Of a DNA stretch of 64,000 nucleotides, positions 47,717 to 60,191 are shown piece by piece. Position 1 is the first letter of the stretch. Each line of letters starts with the position of its first letter. The notes beneath the pieces are model-generated. The model was not told where the DNA came from. It saw only the letters and a list, made by a program, of their open reading frames with translations, and searched no databases. Location of the stretch: assembly GCA_027886185.1 (NCBI GenBank), contig WOAB01000109.1:4754501-4818500 (forward strand), given 5' to 3'. The translations under genes and the position numbers were made by a program. The stretch is from Rheum nobile (Eukaryota; Streptophyta; Magnoliopsida; Caryophyllales; Polygonaceae).

Positions 47717-48610
47717 TTAAGAAAATTCCACAAATTTCATGGCATCAGATATGAAATATTGTACATCTTGCTCGCTCTCTAGCTCTTCCATCTTCTTATA
47801 ACTCTCAACTTCAATATTGAAATTCTGAAATTCTACCTTTATGACCAAAACGCTCCTTATGCTTGAATAATATGACTTCCAATTTCGTCTTGCAATGTTT
47901 TGATATGATTGAGCCTCAACTTGTATCACATGCTCTCTTTCTTCTGAATAAACATGTGATGGAGATCAAGATACTCCTCTTACTTGAAAGAAGGAATCCA
48001 TTTTAAAAGAATGGTCAAATTTCCTTTCAAGTACAAATTTCCTAGAAATGCTGGGGGTAAGATATTGAAGTAATGGAGATCAAGACTCTTCTCTTTGTTC
48101 AATGATCTCACATCTAGGTTTGAAAGATTTTGCATCTTCTCAATGAATGAGCACAAGGTGCACTTCATCTTATAGTTCCAAATCAACTTAGCCAAGCTTC
48201 GTGATCAAAGTGCGTTGTCCAAGTGTTTCAAAGAAGTTTGGGTTCTAGTAACTTTGATTATAGACAACCTCTGCATTAAAGGGTAATCAAAGTTACACTG
48301 AATTCCCCACTAATATTTGCACCTTGTAGGAATGTAGTCTGTCAAAGGTGTCATATTTTATTACCGAGTTGCAGCTATAGACGAGAAGATGTTGCAAGTA
48401 GTGCAGTAAGTAGATCTCTTAAGGCAAACAAGTCACTTGGGTCTGCTTACGATCTAAGTATTCAAGAAAATGGAGATTTTTTAAGTTCTTCAAACTATAT
48501 TAACATTGGTGTTTCTCAAACTCAAATACCCTAACAAAAGGGCAAGATCAAGAACATAATGAGGGAATCTCTCCAAATGCATTTTAGGATCTAGATCTAT
48601 TAATCATTCT
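47717..48610 (-). pseudogene. NLR resistance-gene LRR remnant (RPM1-like)
   Basis: Minus-strand blocks in three frames match the leucine-rich repeats of CC-type NLR immune receptors: GYLSLRNTNVNIV near 48540, LKNLHFLEYLDRKQTQVTCLP (48500-48430), LLVYS near 48385, LCSFIEKMQNLSNLDV (near 48160), PPAFLGNLYLKGNL (near 48040) and a C-terminal segment at 47929-47717. Stops and frameshifts separate them. The NB-ARC and coiled-coil parts were not found. Confidence 0.7.
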
Positions 48611-48697
48611 ATGATCTCTATAGATTCTCATATACGTTCTCTTTTCAATTAAGTAGTTTGGCATGTAAATTACATGATTATTTTATTATGTTCTTTA

Positions 48698-48900
48698 CTA
48701 TTATAACTACGATTTTTCTAACCTACGCCCTTAGAGGATAGGTTAAGATCTCTTACATAGAAAATTTTGATTATGTGTTAATCTTTTAGAATTTTTTAAA
48801 TGGATTCACCCTTTCCTATTTATGATTTATATTCCTTAATAGGAATTCTTAACCTATTCCCTAAAGGGCATAGGTTAGACAAACCGTTATAACTAATAAC
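48698..48900. mobile_element. Foldback element, about 200 bp
   Basis: CTAACCTACGCCCTTAGAGG (from 48718) and the reverse complement of CCCTAAAGGGCATAGGTTAG (to 48878) pair over about 30 bp. The pairing extends outward through TTATAACTACG against its complement. It is non-coding and probably a MITE. Confidence 0.6.
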
Positions 48901-49236
48901 CATTTAGTTAAATTTAAGTCATGCCTTATTTCCCCATATATATCAATTGGATAACGCAACACTATATAATTGTGATGTAAAAGAGTACGTAGCCAGATAA
49001 TAATAGTCTTCATGAGTTGGTTGTAACTTAATGAAAGTATAGCTAGCTTATTACTAAAGTTGTCAAACTATGCCCTAATATGCAATATAGTGCACCTGAG
49101 AGCAGCAGAGAGCGGTGAGCACCGCTCCTTCTCCTTGGGAGTGAGCTCCATGGGAGCTTCTCTAAGAAAGCAAGAAAAATACAAAGAGAATGACAATAGA
49201 GTAGAAGGAGGTCGCACTACCACAAAAACAACTTTT

Positions 49237-49765
49237 TAACCCGGACGTAAATGCAAATATAACCCAGATATTGGCTGAAATTGGTCTGGGCGTCAGGTTG
49301 AGGGTATAATAGGTTATATAACTCGGATCCCCTTCGACACGCCCGGGTTAAATACATGCAAATAAAACACAAGAAAAATAGACTATATAACCCGGATCAT
49401 GGAAACACGCCCGGGTTAAAAAGGTGGTCAAATAACCCGAATCTGTTCACGTCCGTGTTATATTGTGTTGTCCAAATATCACACTAATAGGACTTTATAA
49501 CCCGGATATTTAAACCATCTGGGTTAAAAACGTGGTCAAATAACCCGGATTTATTCTAGTCCGTGTTATATTGTGCTGTCCAAATATCACACAAGTAAGA
49601 CTTTATAACCCGGATATTTAAACCATTCGGGTTAAAAAGTATCATTACCATCATATTTGAAGGGATACTTAATAGCCCGGGTATTTTGATGTCCGGGTTA
49701 TATTGTCATGATAGAAATGTGTTATATAACTCGGACGTTAATAGGTTCGGGTTATATAATGTCTT
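49237..49765. repeat. Left subterminal repeats of the CACTA element
   Basis: About 15 copies of TATAACCCGGAT or its complement ATCCGGGTTATA, many paired head to tail within 40 bp. Such repeats are the binding sites of the accessory transposase (TNPA) in En/Spm. Confidence 0.85.
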
Positions 49766-50839
49766 AATAATAAATGCCCGATTTATTTTTTGCATATTTT
49801 CAGCCTGTAATTATAATGCATTAATTGTACCTTTTTCTGAACTCATTAAACACTCTAAAATCCATACAAAAATATAATAGCTATATATGTCAAAATGAAA
49901 TGTCACTGCATTTCAACAAAATATGCCAATAATACATAGAAGTAACATTGTTAACCTAATTTGACAATGTACTAGATAAACCAACTAAAGAAAGAAATAG
50001 CACTAAAATCATATTAAGACAATGCATACTTGTCTAGAGAAAGGAAAATACCAATTCACAATTCATGACCATACAAAATTTAACACTTAAAGCAACAAAA
50101 GCCTCCCTTCAGATTCTTCATTCCCACTGCCTACGTCTTGATCTCAAATCAGTACTTGTGTATTTCACTCCCTTTCATAGAGACAACACATCTTGCAGTT
50201 ATGCACACAAAACGAGCCAGAATAAATTTGTATCCTTACAAAAAGTAACTACTTTGCAAGTCGGCAGATAATTCAAATCTCATCTCACATCCATGAGTGG
50301 GCTAAAGAGAGCTCTCTTAGACTATTAATTTCTCACCAGCAAGTGAAAATGCATAGTCAAATTAAGATGCTAACAAGGATATAATGAAAGGGTAGATACT
50401 CAAGAATTACCAATAGCATCAAATTAATCATACATTAATGAAGGGACAACAAAGCCCCCAAGGTCACTGATCAAGCATTTTCTAGAGCAAGTCACAAAAT
50501 CAGTAGTAGACATACAATGTTGAGCTCCTACGAGTTCGACAACATTCACAATAAGAGGGAGTAAAAATTCTAAGCATGCAATTAATTCTTCCATATATAT
50601 AGTGAGGACCTCAAACAAGGAATAACTGTGCAACTAATTCATGCTAATTCTAAAGTTAGTTTACAAAGTCAATTGGTCTAGGAAATGTCAGATACAAATT
50701 TACAGATATAGAAGTGAAAAAACAGGTTAGGAATACAGCTAAAAACAAAGATCATACCATGATAAAATCTCCAACAAGTTGGACAATGTGCCCAACATAA
50801 AACTTATCATTTAAACAACACTCATACATAACTACTTAC

Positions 50840-53800
50840 CTACACATGTGATAAGAAATAATCCAACCACTCCTTTCGCAATTCATCAATATATTCGTGT
50901 TTGTAGGTAGTCTTGTCATCATACCACTGAAAAATCAAACATAATAATTGTTAATAAGTAGTGTCTCCCCGAAGACTTATTTAGTCATAAACAACCTATT
51001 CAAAACTATAAATGCCTTACATTTATAGGGATAACTGAAGATTGATTTTGACAAAGTATAATTGTCCTCATGAACTTTAACACATAATATCCACAATCAA
51101 TCATATTTTCCTGACGAGGACACTGTAATTCAGTAGAAATACATGTACTAGGTTAGAACATATATCACATAAACTCAAGAAGATTTAGAACTATAAGCAT
51201 TTGACCTGAATGACATGCCACAAAGTTTGTTTTTGTTGAGGTCTTCTAGCCAATTTAGTGTATTTCAATTTATAGCTCCTGTTTAAAAGAAACATAGGCA
51301 TGTGGTAAAGATATAGAGGATAAGAATATATTACTTTTTTTAATGAAAAAAGACTTACAATGTCACTAATAATTCTGCATCTTTCTCTACTTTTTCATGT
51401 CGTGGATCAATCCAGCAAGCATAACCCAATTGAGGATTCATTAGTATCAACATCCAGTGATACCTGTATATATATTTATTTATGTAAGGATAAAGATTTA
51501 TGAAAATATTAAAAACATGATGAGTTGCTTACCTAAAGTGATATGGTGCGACAAATATCTTATCTTTGACATCTCCTTCCATGCAATTTGCAATATAAAC
51601 CGCCCTTTGGTCGATGCTCTGACCTAATGGAGAAACTTTAGTAGGACAAATAAACTTGAACCTTTCTTTAACACCCTTGCAGTGATTTTCAAATAAGTAT
51701 CTACATATATAGGCACATGTATATTATATCAGTTAAAATAAACAAAAATTAATTTATATTTGCCATGCTCTAAAGTAGCACTAACCTGATATACAACATC
51801 ACATGAGAAGCTCCAATCTCTTTTCCATCTAGCAATCTTCGAATTTCCTCCTTACCAATGCCGAGCCCAGGATGCTTATATTGAAAAATTTCAGTAGCAA
51901 CTTTTATTTGTCGAACGTTATTTCCGTTGAACTCATCTAATACCCACTGATAGTTTTCCAACTTACTTGCCTCTGATTCACTTTCACTCGGCCCGATGAC
52001 AGATTCATATGTTAAGGACTTTCCCTTAACCTTTTCTTTTAAAATTTCCATTTGAGGGCGCTCCAGAACCTTGTTAAGTAAACATATAAAAGCAAATATT
52101 AGAGAATAATTAAATACATAAATGAAAGCTTGTTATGTAAAATAATTGATGTTATAAAATAATAAACATACCGTTTCCTCAATGGGAATCACAAGGTGTT
52201 CAGGCCATGCAATAAATTGTCCTATGGCATCTCTCACTATGTTAACCTCATCAGTAGGGTATGGCAAAACAACATCACCTTTTATAAGGGTGATCACTTC
52301 AACCCTCACACAACCACTCTCTAATGGTCGGTTATGAAGTACCCTTGTACCTATGGAGGAACTATACACTTTCCCTCTTGCTACCGCTTGATTAAGGTCT
52401 GGCCAAAACAACTCACATGATTTCCACTCCTGGAAATCAAGTAATTTAAATTTCAACAAGATAAAATAAAAGTTAACAATAAGAAATTAATTCAAGAATG
52501 ATTACTGATTCTTTCGATGCACTAGTGACATTCTTAAGGACAGAACAATATGTTTTGCCACTTTGGGGACAAGGAACTTCAGGGGCCGGAGTAGATAATA
52601 CATGCCCCCCTTTAGGTGTGTGCCCTTCTTGTACATGTTGTTTCTCTGAGACCAACTTCTCAATTATATTTTCCAATGCTTCTATCTTTGACCCAAATGT
52701 GGACTGCATTACCTTAATTTGATCCATAAGTCCAGAAATTACAGCCTCTGCAGAAGCATTTGTTTTAGATGAGGATTCTCCTTTAGATGAGCGGGGCCAA
52801 TATTGACTCATCGAAACATCTTGACCAATTCCTCTAACGCGTCCTGGGTGCTCAGGCTTATCTAATGCCAATGCCAACACATCTTGTTGTCCAGTGGTAG
52901 TAAGCTCCCCAGAAGCTTCTTGCTCCATGTAATGGTGCTGTCAAGGCAGAGCAAACAATAAAATACAAAAAATTAAGATAACTTGTTGTCCATATCATAT
53001 CTAATATAAATTGATACAGTAGACAGATGCAGAAAACTGAGATGCAGAAAACTGATTTAGAAGCCAATATAATTAACTTTAAGAAAGATGCAGAAAACTG
53101 AGATGCAAACATGCATTAACAACAATTTAATTATTGTTTAGTTGTATTATGACATAACAACTGATGGTGGTTCATTAAGAAAAAGACTTACTAGTTTTTC
53201 CTCTTTACATAGCACAATAACTTTAATATACACAGTGTGCTATTAAATTTGCTAGTTGCTAGTGACTAGACAGAAACCAAATAGCTCGAATGAACTTCAT
53301 ATTCAAGCAAATGATAAGTGCAACACATGGAAACCAATTCTGCATTGAGCACGATTACCACACTGAAGCAAATTTCCAAATTTACTACCACTGGACCGAA
53401 AAACTATAAATTTACTAGCACATGGAACTTCAAATTCAAGCAAATGATAAGTGCAACATATACACTTACTAGTTTTTCAATGATTGGTTGTGCTTTTGCA
53501 CAATACTCCCTAGATTTTTCTTTCCTTGCTTCCATCCATAAGATTGATCGGGCCACGTTAGAAGAAGCATCCATGTTGTGCTTAGCTTTCTACAAGTAAT
53601 AAAATTTACATTTATATTAATCAATCATCATTAGTCAAAATTTATTACAATTAAGGAGTTGATTGAGTATGGATAAATTTACTTACATATTCAGCCTCAA
53701 TGCCAGCATACCCCTTACGGGATGCCCTGTAAGTATAATCATTTTGTTGCGAGAGTTGGCGAAATTTGTCACTTTTTTCCTATTAAAACCAAATTGACAT

Positions 53801-54475
53801 TTGTATGTATGTGAAAACAAATAATTGTGAGCTTTCCAAGAGTGACATAATAAGAAAGTTACCTTAAACTCTTCTGATTGTCGAATCTTAACAAATTCCG
53901 TCCATTGATCTTGAGTGATGTACGAGTCATACATGGCTGGAGGTTCGGTGAGAAGCTCACATGTTTCCTTGTCATTCATATGTAATCTACCCAAGTCCTT
54001 TTTGAATGTCCTCCACAACTCATTCGCTTTTTTCAATACCCAATCCTTTTGGTCATCCGGAAGTATAAAGCCACCCTGTAAGTAAAACAATAATGAATAT
54101 ACATTAGAAAATTGTATATTACTAGGTTATATACATAAACAAATATAATTGTGTAGTTACTACCAAAACATCTTCCCATATAGCATTCTTTTCCACTACA
54201 GAAACCATCTTCCAGTTATCTACAGTAATCGACACCCATTTCTTGACTGTAGTGCCAATATAACTGGACAATTTTGCTGTATTTTTCCCTGTAGGTTGGC
54301 CCTTATTGTTTAGCTCTATTGACAAACGATTGCCATCTCCTATATCTTTTGCAATATTCTTCAAAAGTGAAGCCCCTCTAGTCCTAGGTTTCTTATGGGA
54401 CTGACTATCTTGCTGATTTTCAGAATGATTCTCCGGTGGATTTTCTTGTTGACGCTTTCTTGGAGCCATCTGCAT
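50840..54475 (-). CDS. CACTA-encoded TNPA-like protein with C-terminal ULP1 peptidase domain
   Basis: Twelve exons join without a stop into 748 codons: 54475-54164, 54075-53863, 53779-53687, 53589-53470, 52937-52506, 52429-52172, 52069-51786, 51700-51533, 51463-51359, 51278-51206, 51122-51021 and 50926-50840. All introns are GT-AG and phases agree. The N-terminal half resembles plant En/Spm accessory transposases: a basic start (MAPRKRQQENP), WRTFKKDLGRLHM, the SRKGYAG box and a coiled coil near IEALENIIEKL. The C-terminal third is a SUMO-protease-like C48 domain with the catalytic His in RYHWMLIL, Asp in CWIDP and Cys in DCGYYV. The intact frame is unusual beside the decayed neighbours. Expected role: binding subterminal repeats; the peptidase role is unknown. 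Confidence 0.85.
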
Positions 54476-55307
54476 ATGTAAGACAATAGTTAGTTTTGAT
54501 AATGACTAATATAACTAAATATTATTTAGCAACACGTATAATATCTAATATGTAATTACTACCTTGACTAATTATTGTTTTCGCATGAGTCAAAAACCAG
54601 AATACCAACGAAATCAGTCAAATAATACAATAATTAAAAAAAGAAGAAAAGCACGCATGAGTAAAAAACCATAATACAGTAATGGACCACTTAATTTCCA
54701 CAAAACATTACATTGCATAATTTATCAAGAGACTGCAGATTCATGAGTGACTTATTACAATATAAGACATAATAACTCAATTATGTTAGGAGTCGTCAAT
54801 CATGCAAACATATAAATAAAGTGTTTTACCTCCACAGGCGTCCATGTTCAGAGGGCACAGTGATGGTATATCTGATTTTTCTGTGTGGGGACGAGATGTG
54901 ATTTCAATTTAACCAAAAAGCACACAAAGAATTGTGAACGAAACGGAAATACTTAGCATAATCTGATTTGTTTATACAATTAAGAAAAATGAAAACATAG
55001 AAAGAATGAGGAAAGAGGGCAGATAGGGAGAGAAACCTGAAGCGATGAATGTAGTTGAATGGGGTTATCGATCTCCAATCATGTCCCTACGGCATAGACT
55101 TGTTTTCTTCACACTAGACTCCCCGACTTCCGAAATCCGACTTAGACTTCAGCAAACATACCGCAGAAAGTCAGTTCAAAAGCCAACGATTAATAGTCAG
55201 TTCAGAAGCCAAAATTTTAGGGCACAGGGAAAATGGGGCAAAATCCGAATTGCTTGAACCTTGAGATTTGTTGGGGTGGCAGTGTAGGTGGAGAGAAGAG
55301 ATTGGAA

Positions 55308-55475
55308 GAGATCGTTCCAGCCGTTCCAGCAGAAAATCGTTCCAGCAGGGGAGAATGGAAGAGATCGTTCCAGTAGAAAATCGTTCCAGCCGTTCCAGCA
55401 GGGAAGCTTGTGATACTTACTTGTTCAAATACATGAATGAATTTCAAGTAGTACGAGCAATTGAGACATCGTTCC
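55308..55475. repeat. Minisatellite of GTTCCAGC units
   Basis: ATCGTTCCAGC(C/A) units recur about nine times, with a higher-order repeat of GGAAGAGATCGTTCCAG at 55310 and 55348. It lies just inside the right subterminal array of the CACTA element. Confidence 0.75.
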
Positions 55476-55589
55476 AGCAGAAAATCAAAGAAAATCTCAA
55501 TTTAGGGTTTAGATTGCAAAAAAAGGGGGAACAATGTATCGGGCAAGCTATAGAAAATAAGACTTGAACGAGATATCGAATTTTTTTTA

Positions 55590-55970
55590 ATTATATAACC
55601 CGTATACGCAGACATCCGGGTTATATAATTTAAGTTTATATATTAAATAACCCGGACTCTCCACATCCGGGATATATAGTGATCGAATTTATACGATAAC
55701 TATACTTTATAATCCGGGCGTTGGACAACTATTTATATCCGGGATATATTCTTAAATAACAAGACAATATAACCCGGATATATGAAGCCAAAAAATGCCC
55801 GGGTTATTCTCGTACACGGTCCAAAGAGCAATGTACTCAAATAACCCGGGCGTGTTGACTTACATCCGGGTTATTTAGTAATTTCATTCAAAAATTTAAA
55901 AAAAAATTCATTTTTTAATTATTTTAGAGCCCTATTATACCGGATATTTAACATCCGGGTTATTATATCA
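55590..55970. repeat. Right subterminal repeats of the CACTA element
   Basis: About a dozen TAACCCGGA/TCCGGGTTA motifs, mirroring the left array. Confidence 0.85.
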
Positions 55971-56258
55971 CGAGTTAAAAAGTGATTTTTGTAGTAGTGT
56001 CGGTCGATACCGAGTCGAGTGAAAAAAAGAATCGAAGACGCTAGGAGGGTTCGAGTCATATTTGGAAGAGTTTGAGTTGTGGATTTTTTTTAAAAACAAA
56101 TATGTCTCTAAAAGCAAATACAAACAATCTTTTGTTTGAGCATAACTCATTTTTAAAGACATAACTCATGTCTTTTGAAACAAATACGTCTCTAAAAGCA
56201 AATACAAACAATCTTTTTTTTTTTACTTGGTGATTTGTGTGTGTTTGCGATCAATCAG

Positions 56259-56455
56259 GTTTATCAGCAGTCTATAGCTGCAGTTTGCAGTTTAGACTGG
56301 CAATAATGGAGATTACTTATTCAGGTTTTGGATGATTCGAATGACCCAACAATGCAAATGCTAATCAAGGAGGAAGTTCTCAAGTGGAAGGCGTAGGGTG
56401 CCAACATTATTTATCTACATCGGGTGATTTGGGATGGATACAAAGCTGGTAATCT
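56259..56455 (+). pseudogene. Cellulose synthase-like C (CSLC) gene fragment
   Basis: After a CAATCAG 3' splice site the plus strand reads VYQQSIAAVCSLDW, then LIQVLDDSNDPTMQMLIKEE and GYKAGNL. This is the glycosyltransferase region of CSLC xyloglucan glucan synthases. Two stops break it, and similarity ends at about 56455. The retained splice site shows it derives from genomic DNA, not from a processed mRNA. Confidence 0.75.
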
Positions 56456-57134
56456 CTAGTACGGTTTGCCATGAATTTGCTTGCAGGAGTAAGAGAAAAT
56501 TGTCTTCCATATAGTGACAGATTCTCTCAACTTCCTCGGAATATCAATGTAGTTTCTACTAAATAAGCCTCCATCCAGGTCCAAAGCGTTGATAGTTTCA
56601 AGACGTTGTCAGCTAAGTATGGACCGATTATATATTGACCACATTCAGTTTTATTTAGCTAAGCTCTTCCCCGACCTGGACAAAATTGTGTTCGATCTTT
56701 GACCGTGATGTAGCTGTCCTAAAGGATTTAAATGCTCAATGGACAGTGGACATGAAGGGAAAGGCCGGTTAACAGGGTTGTTCAGACCTGTCGTCAAGAA
56801 GATATGCTTATTAAATTTTCAGATCCTTAGGTAGTTGTGGAGTTTGATGCTAATTCATGCACATGGGCATTTGGGATGAATTTGTTTGATCTCAAGGAGC
56901 GGAGAAACCAACATTTAACAGCCAAATATATAAACCCAAATATTTGGCTCCTTTTAGGAATCCAAGATTCAACTTCTACTCATTCCGCTAAAAATTACTT
57001 CTCTAAGCCTATATCCTACTCCTTTCTATTGGCTTGCTTCTTAATTGGCTCAAGCAGTTTTTGTCATTGCCAAGATCATCAATGTCTTGTTCGATCTCTT
57101 GACTAATCGTCTATGTGTCATACAACACCACAAT

Positions 57135-57590
57135 ACGAGGATAGTGATTGGAGTCAGTGAGCAACGAGGTGGGTCTACTGGCTACATAACTTTCAGTCAA
57201 AATAAATTACTAGACCCTTGTGATGTTTGTTTTCAAGCAAAGCAAACACTTAGTGTTTTTCCATTAAGTTCTAATAAAGTAGATAGTTTGTTTCACTTGA
57301 TCCATTGTGATGTATCGGGCCCTTACACTGTTCAGTCTACTTCTAGCGCCTCTTATTTTTCTGACAATCATTGACTATTCCATAACTACTTGGGTTTATC
57401 TGATGGCTAACAAATCTGAGGTAGCCAAATTGATCATCGATTTATGCACCTTTACTCAAACGCATTTTCATAAGCAGGTTCAGTGAGTGCGCTCTGACAA
57501 CGATACCGAGTTCTTGCCCCTTTGGCCCTTCTTCGCCACGTGGGGAATCATAGCAGAAACTTCGTGTGCCTACGCGTTGTAATAACCCTT
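57135..57590 (+). pseudogene. Ty1/Copia integrase fragment
   Basis: Pieces of a pre-integrase zinc site (CDVCFQAKQTLSVFPLS) and integrase core (LIHCDVSGPY; then, after a shift, TTWVYLMANKSEVA; then VRSDNDTEF) follow each other in family order. No LTRs are attached. Confidence 0.75.
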
Positions 57591-58020
57591 ATCTTATCAT
57601 AAGGGTAATATGGTAATTTCAATTTGATATAAAAAAAAGTTATAAAATTTATCTTATTTCTTTTAGAGGAGTAATTTAAATTTTCGTTAACTTAAGTTCA
57701 AAAGTTGGGTTACGATAATTTTATACAAATTATCAAATGGGCTATAATAGTTTGGTGTAGAAATAAATAAATAAGTATAATAATAAATGTAGTTTTAGAA
57801 TTTTAAAAATAATAATAAAGGGTATAAGAATTATTATGTTTATCCATGGGAGAGATAAAATAATAAATACCTTAAGTATGTTATCTCTTTAAGTTACGGA
57901 TGATTTAAAATTATGTTAACTTGGTATTAATTATAATTTAAATAAACTTATCAGTTTAACTCGAACAATTTAAAAGATTAACAAAATAATAATTATGATT
58001 TAAATACGAAAATGATATAT
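57591..58020. other. AT-rich intergenic DNA
   Basis: No gene or structured repeat is seen. Confidence 0.55.
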
Positions 58021-58054
58021 ACACGCGATTTTTTGTCTAAATGTACGCGAAACT

Positions 58055-58270
58055 GTGCGCGTAGCTTAGCAGCATGGTTTCGTGCGCATAAGCTACGCGC
58101 ACATGGGTATAATGGCCATTTTTGAAAAGTTTGGATAATATTGGTGCGCGTAACTTACGCGCACAAAGTGATCTCTGACAAAGCTATGCGCGTATCTTAT
58201 GCGCATGGTGCCATAATATTTTTAAATTTTTTTTTGCAAGTTTATCTGGTGCACGTAAGTTATGCGCACC
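58055..58270. repeat. Four palindromes of the GTGCGCGTAAGTTACGCGCAC type
   Basis: 58055-58102 pairs GTGCGCGTAGCTTA with TAAGCTACGCGCAC perfectly across a 20-nt loop. 58144-58164 is a perfect 10-bp-arm palindrome. 58186-58206 and 58248-58270 are imperfect copies. Confidence 0.85.
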
Positions 58271-58309
58271 ATACTAAAAAAAAATTGCACTTTTTCCCAT
58301 AATCATGTA

Positions 58310-58565
58310 GAGAATTTCAATACGAATCCGTACATATAAAATTCGTCCAAAACGGACATCGTTTGCCCCTCCAAAAGCCCAAAAAACGAAGCTTTCCTAC
58401 CCATTTTTTTTTACAATTTGGTGCCCGGCATATAGCGCATTGTAGTGAATTTTTTTCCTGCATTTTTCTACTATAATTTTGTATAAAATTTTAATGCGAG
58501 TCCGTATATATAAAATTCATCCAAAACGGATATCGTTTTTCCCTCCAAAAAGCCAAAAAACAAGA
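58310..58565. repeat. Direct duplication of about 75 bp
   Basis: The segment with CCGTACATATAAAATTCGTC and AAAACGGACATCGTTT near 58325-58380 recurs near 58500-58560 with substitutions. Confidence 0.65.
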
Positions 58566-58609
58566 ATAAAATTTTTAGAAACTATAGTATATAAGTAATA
58601 TATTTTATA

Positions 58610-59519
58610 ATACTTAACTATAATACATATAGTATAGTATATAAGTTACATATTATGGTTAAGTATTATTAACTTATTACTTATAAAGTATAGCTATGCA
58701 TTATAGTTAAGTATTACGAACTTATTACTTATATACTATTGTTATGTATTAAAGTTAAGTATTATGAACTTATTACTTATGTACTATAATTACATATTAT
58801 GGTTCAATATTATGAATATTACTTATATACTATAGTTATGTATTATAGTTAAGTATTATGAACTTATTACTTATATACTATAGTTACACATTATGGTTAA
58901 GTATTATGAATTTATTACTTATATACTATAGTTATGTATTATAGTTAAGTATTATGAACTTATTACTTATATACTATAGTTACACATTATGGTTAAGGAT
59001 TATATTACTTATATACTATAGCTATGTATTATAGTTAAGTATTATGAACTTATTACTTATATACTATAGTTACACGTTATGGTTAACTATTATGAATTTA
59101 TTACTTATATACTATAGTTACACATTATGGTTAAGTATTATGTATATTACTTATATACTATAGCTATGTATTATAGTTAAAAATTATGAACTTATTACTT
59201 ATATACTATAGTTATGTATTATAGTTATGTATTATGAACTTATTACTTATATACTATAGTTACATATTATGGTTAAGTATTATGAACTTATTACTTATAA
59301 AATATAGCTATGTATTATAGTTAAGTATTATGAACTTATTACTTATATACTATAGTTACACATTATGGTTAAGTATTATGAACTTATTACTTATAAAGTA
59401 TAGCTATGCATTATAGTTAAGTATTACAAACTTATTACTTATATACTATAGTTACACATTATGGTTAAGTATTATGAACTTATTACTTATATACTATAGT
59501 TATGTATTATAGTTAAGTA
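58610..59519. repeat. AT-rich tandem array, 48-bp unit, about 18 copies
   Basis: The unit is GAACTTATTACTTATATACT-ATAG plus about 24 nt. Many neighbouring units alternate between TTATGTATTATAG and TTACACATTATGG variants, giving a partial 96-bp higher-order repeat. Confidence 0.9.
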
Positions 59520-59547
59520 CTAGTGTAGTACACGTGCCTTGCACGGG
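59520..59547 (-). mobile_element. Possible Helitron 3' terminus
   Basis: On the minus strand the sequence CCCGTGCAAGGCACGTG (hairpin CGTGC-AAG-GCACG) is followed 10 bases later by a terminal CTAG and then host T, the layout of Helitron 3' ends. It sits exactly at the edge of the 48-bp array. The 5' TC end was not located. Confidence 0.45.
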
Positions 59548-60191
59548 ATTTGTTTAGTTTTTCTTACATTTATAAAAAAAAATGTTTTAATTATCTATGA
59601 GTCAATTATTCAATAAATATTTGATGTTATTTAAAGGAAAAAAAATACTAATTGACTAAAAATATTCAAGATATAGAATAAATTATATTATATAAAGAGA
59701 GATAGAACTCTCCATAACTTTATTAATAATAAAGATTGACTAAATAGTCTTTGAAATAGGGACAATCACACCCCTTACATCAAAACAATGAAACATAAAA
59801 AAAAATTCATCTAATACATGACAATGAAACGCTAAACATAAAATCCGGCAATATATTTCAAATTGCTACAAATTATCAAAAATTATATTTGTTTGAATGT
59901 TCATCAATTTTGGTTTAACCCTCGAAGACAAAGATGTGTCCGTTGTCGTTTCTCTCTAATAGCATTCAATCTCAACGTTCTCTTATATCGGGTTAATTCA
60001 TCCATTACAAAATCACCTGACAAACTCAGATATATTAAAAGTTAATTGTCCCTTCACATTTATATCTAATATCACCAAATCTCAACAATATATTATTTTG
60101 GTTTAATTCGTATATAAAACTTTCAGTGGAAAGTTTTAGATATATATTGCAAAGAAAAAATATACAAATTTAACTGTTAATATAATAATAT

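Larger units (their letters stand above)
49215..55999 (-). mobile_element. CACTA (En/Spm) DNA transposon, 6.8 kb
   Basis: The left end CACTACCACAAAAACAACTT and the right end (reverse complement CACTACTACAAAAATCACTT) are CACTA termini with a 3-bp duplication TCG (49212-49214 and 56000-56002). Arrays of TAACCCGGAT-type motifs in both orientations fill about 550 bp inside the left end and 400 bp inside the right. The only gene found encodes a TNPA-like/ULP1 protein. No TNPD-like DDE transposase is visible, so the copy probably depends on enzyme supplied in trans. Confidence 0.92.

Noticed and set aside
55045..55567. Open frames near the right end of the CACTA element
   Set aside because: They span the GTTCCAGC minisatellite and show no transposase motif.
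58610..59519. Regular repeats considered as a CRISPR-like array
   Set aside because: The repeats are contiguous without unique spacers and lie in plant nuclear DNA; this is a tandem satellite.
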